Below are positions 1 through 6,261 of a DNA stretch of 23,241 nt, piece by piece. The stretch covers positions 1-23,241 of the forward strand of contig JBJELF010000035.1 in assembly GCA_051879015.1 (NCBI GenBank), in the 5' to 3' direction. Position 1 is the stretch's first letter, and each line of letters begins with the position of its first letter. Both the position numbers and the translations under genes were made by a program. The notes beneath the pieces were generated by a model. It was not told the DNA's origin, did not search any database, and saw only the letters and a program-made list of their open reading frames with translations. The DNA comes from JBJELF01 sp051879015. GTDB lineage: Bacteria > Bacillota > Clostridia > Lachnospirales > Lachnospiraceae.

Positions 1-781
1 TAGATCCTGCCACCATACTGGACAAATCCAAAGTTACCACGCGCTTGCCAATAATCGTATCCGGTACATTTCCCTCAACAATTCGGCTCGCCAATCCCTC
101 AACAATAGCAGTCTTTCCCACACCTGGCTCGCCAATCAGGCAAGGATTATTTTTCGTACGGCGACTCAGAATCTGAATAACATGACTAATTTCCTGCTCT
201 CTTCCAATCACAGGATCCAACTTTCCCTCTCTGGCCAGCTTGGTCAGATCACGGCTGTACTGATCCAACACTGGAGTAGCACTATGCTCTGCCTGTCTGC
301 GGTTACTGCTGCTTCGCATTACTTCCTCACGATAATCATTGGCATCCTGTCCCGTGGCAGTCAGCAAATCCACATAAATCCTCTTGATGCTCACATTCAT
401 AGTATTCAATAATTTGGTAGCTGCACAGTCTGGCTCTTTAATGATGGCAATCAAAATATGCTCCGTGCCAATCAAACTGGAGTTCATGCGTCTCGCCTCT
501 CCATAACTATTGTCCAAAACCCTTGTGGCACGAGGAGTATATCCCTCTGGCTCAATTACACTAGTAGCGGCAGTTGGAGCTATCAGCTGCTTTACCAAAT
601 CATATACTCGCTCTGCATCTACTCCATAATTTTGCAAAACTTGAGCTGCCACACCGCTTCCCTCTTGCAGAAGACCGATTAAAATATGTTCGGTACCAAT
701 ATAATTATGTCCAAACTCTCCTGCTGCCTGCTTTGCCTGCGTTAAAGCCTGCTTCGCCTTATTTGTGAAACGATCTAACAT
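1..781 (-). CDS. clpC: ClpC, ATP-dependent Clp protease ATP-binding subunit (N-terminal 260 residues, cut by window edge)
   Basis: HSP100/Clp AAA+ unfoldase that feeds proteins to ClpP in the cytoplasm. Only the N-terminal part is present because the gene runs off the left edge; about 550 further residues are expected for the family. The protein begins MLDRFTNKAKQAL. Two Clp_N repeats are visible (each with a GTEHIL motif, near residues 29-34 and 105-110), followed by a linker and the start of the first AAA+ domain (DPVIGRE near 189, Walker A GEPGVGKT at 217-224). The ATG at 779-781 follows AAAGGAACTAGTT, a normal ribosome site. It is the last known gene of the operon gntR-mcsA-mcsB-clpC, 34 bases after mcsB. 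In the family, McsA/McsB and ClpC form the stress-response degradation system. No frameshift is seen in the visible part. Confidence 0.95.
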   Translation of the reverse strand, partial: MLDRFTNKAKQALTQAKQAAGEFGHNYIGTEHILIGLLQEGSGVAAQVLQNYGVDAERVYDLVKQLIAPTAATSVIEPEGYTPRATRVLDNSYGEARRMNSSLIGTEHILIAIIKEPDCAATKLLNTMNVSIKRIYVDLLTATGQDANDYREEVMRSSSNRRQAEHSATPVLDQYSRDLTKLAREGKLDPVIGREQEISHVIQILSRRTKNNPCLIGEPGVGKTAIVEGLASRIVEGNVPDTIIGKRVVTLDLSSMVAGS

Positions 782-815
782 AACTAGTTCCTTTCCATTT
801 TATTTTTATAATTCA

Positions 816-1856
816 TCACTCATGATTTAATTTCGGTAATCTTTCTCTCACCCAAGCAGCCCGCTCGATAGAAAGTGCCGTCTCATCTAACTTTTGCTGA
901 AGTTTGAGCTGCAAAGTAGCATCTTGCACTTGCAGCATTAAATCATAAAAATTAAAGTTTTTTTCTAACTGAATAGCCCCCACCGACTCAGCCCAACGAA
1001 GCTGGGACAAATCTGCCAGCGCATCTTTCAAATTTAACATTCTCGCATATTTTAAGACACCATAAACTTTATAGGCCTCATCCTCCACCAGCATCTGATG
1101 CTGCTCCTGCGTGTATTCCCGCAATCGCCGCTCCTGTCCTGCCAGCTGCAGCGCAATTTTACTGGTAATCTGCACAATATCCTTTTCTGAGATCCCCAGA
1201 GTTTTCTGATTGTATAAAAGATACATAGAGCCAAAACTTTCATTGCCATCACCGAAGGCTTTCTTCAAAGTCAATCCATATCGGCTCACTTCATTTAAGA
1301 TATCCCGAAATCTACGATTGACGGATAATAATGGCAGATGAAGTACTACATAAACTCGCATTCCTGTACCAACATTGGTCGGAAATGCCGTCTTATAACC
1401 CATCTTTTCATCAAAAGCATACTCATGAAGTTCATTAAAACAATCATCCAGACGGCTAGCCTCCATCCATGCCTCATGAAGCTTCATTCCAGACCGATTG
1501 ACCAACAAACGTAAATGGTCACTTCCATTGCATACCACACTGATGGATTCATCGCTGCTCAAAATCAAACCTGCGCCCTCGCTTTGATCTAAAACTGCCT
1601 GATTGAGCACCATACGCTCCTTAAAAGCTTCTTTCTCCAAATCACTTAATTTTTCCAAAGAATAACAGCTAAAAGAGCTTCCCATCCAATCGGTGATATG
1701 CTGCCGCTCACCCAAAAGTTCTTCTCTCAGCTTTTGCTTTTCCTCCAGCGACATTTTTCCTGGAAATACGTAATCCTTTAAATTTCTTGACAGACGCACA
1801 CGAGAAGCCACAATAATATCCTGACTTAAACTATTTTCTTCATACCATTTACTCAT
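816..1856 (-). CDS. mcsB: McsB-like protein arginine kinase homologue with an altered catalytic motif
   Basis: 346 residues, the usual length for McsB, a phosphagen-kinase relative that phosphorylates arginines and marks proteins for ClpCP. The fold signatures are present: SRVRLSRN near residues 18-25 (phosphate-binding arginines), KERMVLNQ near 79-86, VGTGMRVYVVLHLP near 162-175 and the second glutamate loop GDGNESFG near 202-209 (E206). However, the canonical NEEDH motif reads NGSDH (residues 110-114), so both motif glutamates, including the presumed catalytic base, are lost. The Arg-Gly that normally precedes the second loop is Lys-Lys (198-199). The start ATGAGTAAATGG overlaps the end of mcsA by 8 bases, indicating translational coupling. 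Identity as an McsB-family protein is secure; kinase activity is doubtful. It could serve as a non-catalytic adaptor to ClpC (inference). Confidence 0.9.
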   Translation of the reverse strand: MSKWYEENSLSQDIIVASRVRLSRNLKDYVFPGKMSLEEKQKLREELLGERQHITDWMGSSFSCYSLEKLSDLEKEAFKERMVLNQAVLDQSEGAGLILSSDESISVVCNGSDHLRLLVNRSGMKLHEAWMEASRLDDCFNELHEYAFDEKMGYKTAFPTNVGTGMRVYVVLHLPLLSVNRRFRDILNEVSRYGLTLKKAFGDGNESFGSMYLLYNQKTLGISEKDIVQITSKIALQLAGQERRLREYTQEQHQMLVEDEAYKVYGVLKYARMLNLKDALADLSQLRWAESVGAIQLEKNFNFYDLMLQVQDATLQLKLQQKLDETALSIERAAWVRERLPKLNHE

Positions 1857-2463
1857 GATTTTGCCCTTCCTCAGCCAATGCAGTCAATTGTTTGATTTCA
1901 TCTCGATACTTGGCAGCATTCTCATATTCTTCCTCATCAAGAGCTTCCTTCAAGCGGGCTTTTAATAATTTAATCTGTTCTTCAAGGGAAGGCTTTGCTG
2001 TATTTCTACTTGCGACATCTCCAGTTGCCAAAGAAGTCTGCGTTACTGAATCTTGATTTTTCAATCCATTTTGTTCTGAAGATTTCACATGAAACTTAGG
2101 GTGTTTTCCTACATGCACATTACTGCCCTGCATTTTTCTAATATTATTTTCAATCAATAATCCAAACGTATCATAACAATCTCCACATCCAAAACTGCTG
2201 TTTTTGACAAAATCTCCATAAGTAGTACCACACACTGGACATGCCAGCTGTTCCAACTGCTCAAAATGAAGATTTTCTGCATCGGTCTGCAAGCCCAATA
2301 TGTCAGACAATATTTTCATAAATGGAAAATCGGTATCCAAAAATTGTGCCCGCTCTAATCTGGATGCACAAAATCGGCATAAATTATGTTCGGTGCGCTT
2401 GCCATTTACAACCTCCGTCAACACGATGGTTGCCTCTCTCTGTTTACACTGCTCACACAACAT
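1849..2463 (-). CDS. mcsA: McsA-like zinc-finger protein with UVR motif, activator of McsB
   Basis: 204 residues. In the family McsA binds and activates McsB and helps ClpC recognise substrates. Four CxxC pairs are visible, at C3/C6, C29/C32, C75/C78 and C93/C96, the expected zinc-binding pattern. A polar, serine/asparagine-rich linker follows, then a C-terminal UvrB/UvrC motif (about residues 163-195, ending KYRDEIKQL). I chose the ATG at 2461-2463 because a strong ribosome site, GGAGG, lies 8 bases upstream and the protein then begins at the conserved MLCEQC; an upstream in-frame start at 2505 lacks this support and would add 14 residues. It lies 38 bases after the GntR gene and overlaps mcsB by 8 bases. 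Confidence 0.93.
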   Translation of the reverse strand: MLCEQCKQREATIVLTEVVNGKRTEHNLCRFCASRLERAQFLDTDFPFMKILSDILGLQTDAENLHFEQLEQLACPVCGTTYGDFVKNSSFGCGDCYDTFGLLIENNIRKMQGSNVHVGKHPKFHVKSSEQNGLKNQDSVTQTSLATGDVASRNTAKPSLEEQIKLLKARLKEALDEEEYENAAKYRDEIKQLTALAEEGQNHE

Positions 2464-2501
2464 TTTTATTACCTCCATTAAAGCTAATCTTTGATCGCCA
2501 C

Positions 2502-2912
2502 TCACTGTTCACCGATAGAATCTATGGAATTTCTTGATTCACCCAGATAATAATCATATATCTCATCCACCAGCTTGTGTACCTCCGCTCTTGAAATGCC
2601 GCGGCAAATACCTGACGCCAACAAGACCTGCATCTGGTTTCTCAAATCAGAAATGGCACGCATTTTATCTACATCTACATTGATAATTGCTCCCTTTCTG
2701 CGGTCCACTTTCACAAATCCTTCCTGTTTGAGCAGCGCATATGCTTTATTTACTGTATGCATATTAATACCAATCTCTTCCGCTAATTGACGAACCGAAG
2801 GCAATTGATCTCCCTCTCGGATTTGATCCATGGCAATGCCAAACACAATCTGATTTCGCAGCTGCATATAAAAGGTTTCTTCACTACTAAAATCAATATT
2901 TAGGATAATCAA
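2502..2912 (-). CDS. GntR-family (YtrA-like) transcriptional regulator heading the clpC operon
   Basis: 136 residues. The N-terminal half is a GntR winged helix-turn-helix: the motif REGDQLPSVRQLAEEIGIN (about 32-50) continues into HTVNKAYALLKQEGFV and a basic wing DRRKG (about 75-79). The remaining 55 or so residues are helical and too short for a FadR or HutC effector domain, which fits the small YtrA subfamily, usually linked to ABC transporters. No ABC genes are seen here; instead it occupies the position that CtsR has in most Firmicute clpC operons. The start is TTG at 2910-2912, preceded by GGTGGTGAT five bases away, a near-full match to the anti-Shine-Dalgarno sequence. It may autoregulate the operon, but no operator is proven. 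Function beyond DNA binding is inference. Confidence 0.85.
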   Translation of the reverse strand: MIILNIDFSSEETFYMQLRNQIVFGIAMDQIREGDQLPSVRQLAEEIGINMHTVNKAYALLKQEGFVKVDRRKGAIINVDVDKMRAISDLRNQMQVLLASGICRGISRAEVHKLVDEIYDYYLGESRNSIDSIGEQ

Positions 2913-3007
2913 TTTTTATCACCACCATTTTCTTTTTTGCTTCCTACAAAACTTTCATTTTTGTGATTAGACCATTCATCCAACAAAAAATATTTAACAT
3001 TTGTTAT

Positions 3008-3089
3008 GATATCAAGGTCAAAAGGGCATACATTTCCTACTTCCATAAATATGTATGCCTCGAACAAAATATCTTTTGCCCCCAATATC
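3008..3089. repeat. Interspersed palindromic repeat, copy 1 (with an internal hairpin insertion)
   Basis: Shares a 14-base exact core, CAAAATATCTTTTG (3065-3078), plus the following CCCCAA and ATC, with a second copy at 16447-16483. The outer arms AAGGTCAAAAG (3014-3024) and CTTTTGCCCCC (3074-3084) pair imperfectly. An inner 9-base perfect inverted repeat lies at 3025-3033 and 3051-3059 (GGCATACAT / ATGTATGCC). It lies in the predicted 5' leader of the clpC operon. Likely a small dispersed genomic repeat; function unknown. Confidence 0.55.
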
Positions 3090-3101
3090 TTTGTTATATC
3101 T

Positions 3102-3129
3102 ATGATAGCACAAATCTCATAAATTGCAA
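3102..3129 (-). promoter_or_regulatory. Sigma-A type promoter for the gntR-mcsA-mcsB-clpC operon
   Basis: On the minus strand, TTGCAA (3124-3129) is followed after 16 bases by TATCAT (3102-3107). This predicts a transcript starting near 3095 and a leader of about 180 bases. Assigned by eye; the -35 is not perfect. Confidence 0.5.
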
Positions 3130-3167
3130 GTGCAAAAAGATTCCAATCCAGCACAAAATCAAAGAAA

Positions 3168-3214
3168 GAGGGCATCACATTCAAAAATACCCTCATCTTG
3201 AATATGATACCCTC
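3168..3214. repeat. Imperfect inverted repeat beside the assembly gap
   Basis: Arms at 3168-3182 and 3200-3214 match at 13 of 15 positions when one is reverse-complemented (GAGGGCATCACATTC against GAGGGTATCATATTC), with a 17-base loop. It lies 19 bases from the N run. It could be part of a repeated element that broke the assembly. Confidence 0.4.
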
Positions 3215-3233
3215 TCACTCATTTTTGGGTTAA

Positions 3234-3333
3234 NNNNNNNNNNNNNNNNNNNNNNNNNNNNNNNNNNNNNNNNNNNNNNNNNNNNNNNNNNNNNNNNNNN
3301 NNNNNNNNNNNNNNNNNNNNNNNNNNNNNNNNN
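3234..3333. other. Assembly gap, 100 Ns
   Basis: Exactly 100 Ns, the conventional placeholder for a gap of unknown or scaffolder-set length. The sequence GGGTTAA is found on both edges (3227-3233 and 3334-3340), so the joined contigs may share a short overlap or repeat. Gene order across this point should not be trusted. Confidence 0.98.
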
Positions 3334-3336
3334 GGG

Positions 3337-3681
3337 TTAAGAAATATCCAACAACTTTTTAACAGCTGCCTGCATCGGAAGGTTTTCTCGATAAGCATTC
3401 AAAATTGCCATCTCTTCCTCAGTCAGAGAAACGCCCTTTTCTTCAGATGCATCTGTCCACCCAAAGGTCCCTAAAATATCGTCTATCTTGTACAGCACAC
3501 ACAAATGCAGCAATACATCCGCAGGCGGTTGAGAAACATTTTTCTCCCACCCATAGACCGTCTTCTCGGAATATTGTCTTCCTCCTAATTGTGTGGATAA
3601 ATAATCCACTACATCTTTGACACTTAAGTAATTCTTTTTTCTATAAGCTTTTAATTCTTTTGCTATATTTGGATTTTTCAT
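3337..3681 (-). CDS. XRE-family helix-turn-helix protein
   Basis: 114 residues. The N-terminal 65 or so residues form a Cro/CI-type helix-turn-helix: IAKELKAYRKKNYLSVKDV, then YSEKTVYGWEKNVSQPPAD (recognition helix and the following turn), then LLHLCVLYKIDDIL. The C-terminal tail (about 75-114) is acidic then helical, ending KKLLDIS, with no recognisable effector domain. I chose the ATG at 3679-3681 because GAGAGGTGAG lies just upstream; a start at 3729 would cross the promoter. The stop codon lies 4 bases from the assembly gap edge, so the downstream context is unknown. Divergent from the small HTH gene at 3848. Its target is not evident; autoregulation of the shared intergenic region is an inference. 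Confidence 0.85.
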   Translation of the reverse strand: MKNPNIAKELKAYRKKNYLSVKDVVDYLSTQLGGRQYSEKTVYGWEKNVSQPPADVLLHLCVLYKIDDILGTFGWTDASEEKGVSLTEEEMAILNAYRENLPMQAAVKKLLDIS

Positions 3682-3700
3682 TGTTCTCACCTCTCGCCAT

Positions 3701-3729
3701 ATAGTAAACAACTCATTATGTAAAGTCAA
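3701..3729 (-). promoter_or_regulatory. Promoter of the 114-residue XRE gene
   Basis: Minus-strand TTGACT (3724-3729), 17-base spacer, TACTAT (3701-3706). Start of transcription is expected about 15 bases before the chosen ATG, leaving just room for the ribosome site. Confidence 0.7.
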
Positions 3730-3769
3730 TCCTTTATCTCAAAAAATACTAAAATTTCATAGAGTGAAG

Positions 3770-3798
3770 TTGACTTTCTTAAGAAATAAGAATATACT
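3770..3798 (+). promoter_or_regulatory. Promoter of the 64-residue HTH gene with a palindrome in its spacer
   Basis: Plus-strand TTGACT (3770-3775), 17-base spacer, TATACT (3793-3798). The spacer contains most of the perfect 12-base palindrome TTTCTTAAGAAA (3775-3786), a plausible operator. The -35 region mirrors that of the opposite gene (AAAGTCAA at 3722-3729 against TTGACTTT at 3770-3777). Confidence 0.65.
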
Positions 3799-3847
3799 AA
3801 AAATGTGCAAATATTTTGCCTATTTTTTAAGAATTGGAGAAATGCAT

Positions 3848-4042
3848 ATGAAAGCATCAAATTATATTCGTTCCTACATTTTTGTACATAAACTAAATAT
3901 TACTAAAATTGCTCAGGAGACCGGTATTTCCGTTTCTCAGCTTTCACCAAATTGCAAAAAGCCTCTCAACGCTACGGAATTCCTTCAGCTATGCTGTTAC
4001 CTTCATATTAAACCAGAGACAATTCTGTCTGAGCTTCATTAA
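3848..4042 (+). CDS. Small XRE-type helix-turn-helix protein
   Basis: 64 residues, essentially only a helix-turn-helix domain: SNYIRSYIFVHKLNITKIAQ, then ETGISVSQLSPNCKKPLNA and TEFLQLCCYLHIKPETILSEL. The pattern (helix 1, the TKIAQETGIS turn, then a final helix containing LCCYLHIKPETI) is typical of single-domain XRE regulators. I chose the ATG at 3848-3850, which has GGAG 8 bases upstream; two earlier in-frame starts would either overlap the promoter or sit directly on the ribosome site. Its stop TAA overlaps that of the convergent aminopeptidase gene. Divergent from the larger XRE gene, so the two may form a small regulatory pair (inference). Confidence 0.72.
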   Translation: MKASNYIRSYIFVHKLNITKIAQETGISVSQLSPNCKKPLNATEFLQLCCYLHIKPETILSELH

Positions 4043-5409
4043 CTCAAATAAAAAGCTCGGAATGCTTTTACTGTCTCGTATAAATCAGCCTTGCTGCACA
4101 ATTCATACGGAGAATGCATACTCAGCACTGGGACACCAGCATCAATTACTTCCATACCATATCGAGCCAAAATATAAGCGATTGTTCCGCCGCCACCTGC
4201 ATCTACCTTGCCAAGCTCAGAAGTCTGATAAACAACTTTATTCTCTTCCATCAACCTTCTCAGCCATCCCATATACTCGGCGCTGGCATCATTGGCCCCA
4301 TTCTTTCCATACGAACCCGTATATTTTACGAAAGCAATTCCATGGCCCATATATGCGATGTTTTTCTTGTCAGAAACAGAAGCATAAATTGGGTCATAGG
4401 CGGCAGCTACATCAGAAGATAACATCTTGGAATTTCTCAGAGCACGACGCACATTCAAATTGCTATAAATTCCCATCCGATCAACGATTTCAGCTACCGC
4501 ATCCTCAAAGAAACAGCTCTGCATACCAGTTGCTCCAATACTACCTACCTCTTCCTTATCTGCAAAAATACAAACGGTAGTGTGAGTGCAGGACTTTGTA
4601 TCCAACAGAGCCTGAAAAGCAGCCCAAGAATTTACTTTATCATCATGACCATAAGCCATGATCATACTGCGATCCAATCCAAAATCTCTAGCTTTGCCAG
4701 CTGGCACAGCCTCTAACTCTGCTGACATGAAATCATCTTCTTCTATATCATACTTTTCCTTTAGAATCTTTAAAATTTGCGCTTTTACAGGCTCTTTCTC
4801 CTCATCCGTTAAAGGCTCGCTTCCAATCAATAAATCCAGATTTTCTCCTTCTACGACTTCACTTGCCTTCTGCACCATTAATTTACCGGACATATGAATT
4901 AACAAATCAGTAACACCCACTACCGGATCACTCTCATCTGCACCGACACAAACATCTATACTGCTTCCATCCATCTTTACTACAGTACCACGAAGCTCCA
5001 TAGGAATTGTAACCCATAAATATTTTTTAATACCACCATAATAATGGGTATCTAAATATGCCATCTCATCACTTTCATACAATGGATTCTGCTTAATGTC
5101 CAAACGAGGGGAATCAATGTGACCGCCAATAATACGCATCCCCTCAGTGATTGGCGCAGTTCCAATCTGGAAAAATGCAACTGCTTTGTTCATAGAAATA
5201 TAATATACTTTATCTCCAGCTCTCAGATTTTCCTCATTTTCCACCACTTGTTTCAAATCGCGATATCCGACAGTCTTTGCCATAGCCACTGCTTTTTTCA
5301 CAATCTCTCTCTCAATTTTTGCTTCTGAAGTAAATCTTTTGTAAGATTCACTCAGTATATTCAGCTCCTGACGATTTTTCTCGTCATAAGTTGTCCATGC
5401 ATTACTCAT
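4039..5409 (-). CDS. M18-family metalloaminopeptidase (aspartyl aminopeptidase / aminopeptidase I type)
   Basis: 456 residues, normal for the M18 family: cytoplasmic, two-zinc exopeptidases that remove N-terminal, often acidic, residues from peptides. Visible metal and catalytic motifs: GGHIDSPRLD (H97), YGHDDKVNSW (D256/D257, bridging aspartate), ADKEEVGSIGATG (E286/E287, catalytic base and ligand), SSDVAAAYDP (D333) and MHSPYELCSKAD (H432). All expected positions are present, so the enzyme should be active. The ATG at 5407-5409 was chosen because AAGGAG lies 8 bases upstream; an earlier ATG at 5427 precedes that ribosome site. It follows the amidohydrolase gene by 54 bases, on the same strand, and its 3' end overlaps the convergent HTH gene by 4 bases. 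Probably part of general peptide recycling. Confidence 0.93.
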   Translation of the reverse strand: MSNAWTTYDEKNRQELNILSESYKRFTSEAKIEREIVKKAVAMAKTVGYRDLKQVVENEENLRAGDKVYYISMNKAVAFFQIGTAPITEGMRIIGGHIDSPRLDIKQNPLYESDEMAYLDTHYYGGIKKYLWVTIPMELRGTVVKMDGSSIDVCVGADESDPVVGVTDLLIHMSGKLMVQKASEVVEGENLDLLIGSEPLTDEEKEPVKAQILKILKEKYDIEEDDFMSAELEAVPAGKARDFGLDRSMIMAYGHDDKVNSWAAFQALLDTKSCTHTTVCIFADKEEVGSIGATGMQSCFFEDAVAEIVDRMGIYSNLNVRRALRNSKMLSSDVAAAYDPIYASVSDKKNIAYMGHGIAFVKYTGSYGKNGANDASAEYMGWLRRLMEENKVVYQTSELGKVDAGGGGTIAYILARYGMEVIDAGVPVLSMHSPYELCSKADLYETVKAFRAFYLS

Positions 5410-5463
5410 TTGTTTTACTCCTTCCATGTATCAATCAAAAATGATTCGTCAAAACGGGGAATC

Positions 5464-6261
5464 TCATCTCCAGCATAGTTTAAAAAGACGATTTGCATTC
5501 TGCCACAATACTTTTTCAGATGCCTCCACACCTACCATATAACGGAATCGATCCATATAGATTTTATAAAATTCTGGATGTCCATAGGTGTCCGGACCAT
5601 CCACCGGCGAATCAGTACCAAATATCAGCTTATCACTTCCACACAATTTCATCATACGAATCGCATTTTTCGGTTTCACCCAAGTGGTATCACCATACAT
5701 ATTTGGCTGTTTGGCAATCATCTTTGCTGCCTCCTGATTATCTGTAGTCATTCCCATATGTACTGCTACAAAGTTTACCTTTGGAAATTTCACTGCCATC
5801 TCATAAACATATTTAACCTGACTATCTGAATCCGTCGCTGTATGACAAACCACTGGAATTTGATACTTTTCAGCCAATTTAATATAACTTTCAATTTTTT
5901 TTGAATTAAAAGGCATTAAACTGTAATATGGATGAAATTTCAACCCCTTAACAATGTCTAAATTATCTACTAACAACTTCTCAAACAGACGGTCACAGCA
6001 TTCTAAATGAGGTTTCGCCCACAATAGTACCCCAAAGCGACCAGGATACTGGCGGACCACATCAATCATTGCCTGGTTAGCCTCGTACTGCGAATGCTGC
6101 TGACTTCTCGGCAAAATTTTGTGATCAGAACTGCCTTCACAACAATCTACAGTAGAAACTAAAGCATAATCGATATGATATCGATCCATTCCCACTAACA
6201 GCTGTTCAATTGACCATTTCGGGTCTATCGTACTAATATGAGCATGTGTGTCAATTATCAT
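5464..6261 (-). CDS. Amidohydrolase family protein (metal-dependent TIM-barrel hydrolase)
   Basis: 265 residues. A metal-dependent hydrolase of the amidohydrolase superfamily (Amidohydro_2-like). It begins MIIDTHAHIS, giving the HxH metal pair H6/H8. Further likely ligands are K108 or H110 (GLKFHP), H140 (VVCHTATDSD), H168 (AVHMG) and D217 (FGTDSPVDGP), in the order expected for the barrel. The substrate cannot be told from sequence: relatives include decarboxylases, lactonases and TatD-like nucleases. No signal peptide. The ATG at 6259-6261 follows GAGGTAAACACAG; it overlaps the end of rarA by 11 bases, so translation is probably coupled. Cysteine-rich patches (VDCCEGSS, LECCDR) are present but do not form a known motif. 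Confidence 0.85.
   Translation of the reverse strand: MIIDTHAHISTIDPKWSIEQLLVGMDRYHIDYALVSTVDCCEGSSDHKILPRSQQHSQYEANQAMIDVVRQYPGRFGVLLWAKPHLECCDRLFEKLLVDNLDIVKGLKFHPYYSLMPFNSKKIESYIKLAEKYQIPVVCHTATDSDSQVKYVYEMAVKFPKVNFVAVHMGMTTDNQEAAKMIAKQPNMYGDTTWVKPKNAIRMMKLCGSDKLIFGTDSPVDGPDTYGHPEFYKIYMDRFRYMVGVEASEKVLWQNANRLFKLCWR

Larger units (their letters stand above)
2913..3233. other. Leader and promoter region of the gntR-mcsA-mcsB-clpC operon
   Basis: This 321-base gene-free stretch holds the operon promoter (3102-3129), about 180 bases of AT-rich 5' leader containing an interspersed palindromic repeat (3008-3089), and an imperfect inverted repeat (3168-3214) close to the assembly gap. No classical CtsR operator (tandem GGTCAAA heptads) or CIRCE element was found by eye. 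A 95-codon open frame crosses the region but looks non-coding. Confidence 0.6.

Noticed and set aside
182..768. Three plus-strand frames of 64-76 codons
   Set aside because: They lie opposite the clpC coding sequence, whose minus-strand translation is clearly the real one.
3016..3022. A GGTCAAA heptad that resembles half a CtsR box
   Set aside because: A CtsR operator needs two tandem heptads spaced by three bases; the second is absent here, and the heptad is part of the dispersed repeat, also seen near 16471.
2909..3196. A 95-codon minus-strand frame upstream of the GntR gene
   Set aside because: It runs across the predicted promoter and the palindromic repeat, has no ribosome site, and its end only overlaps the GntR start by chance.
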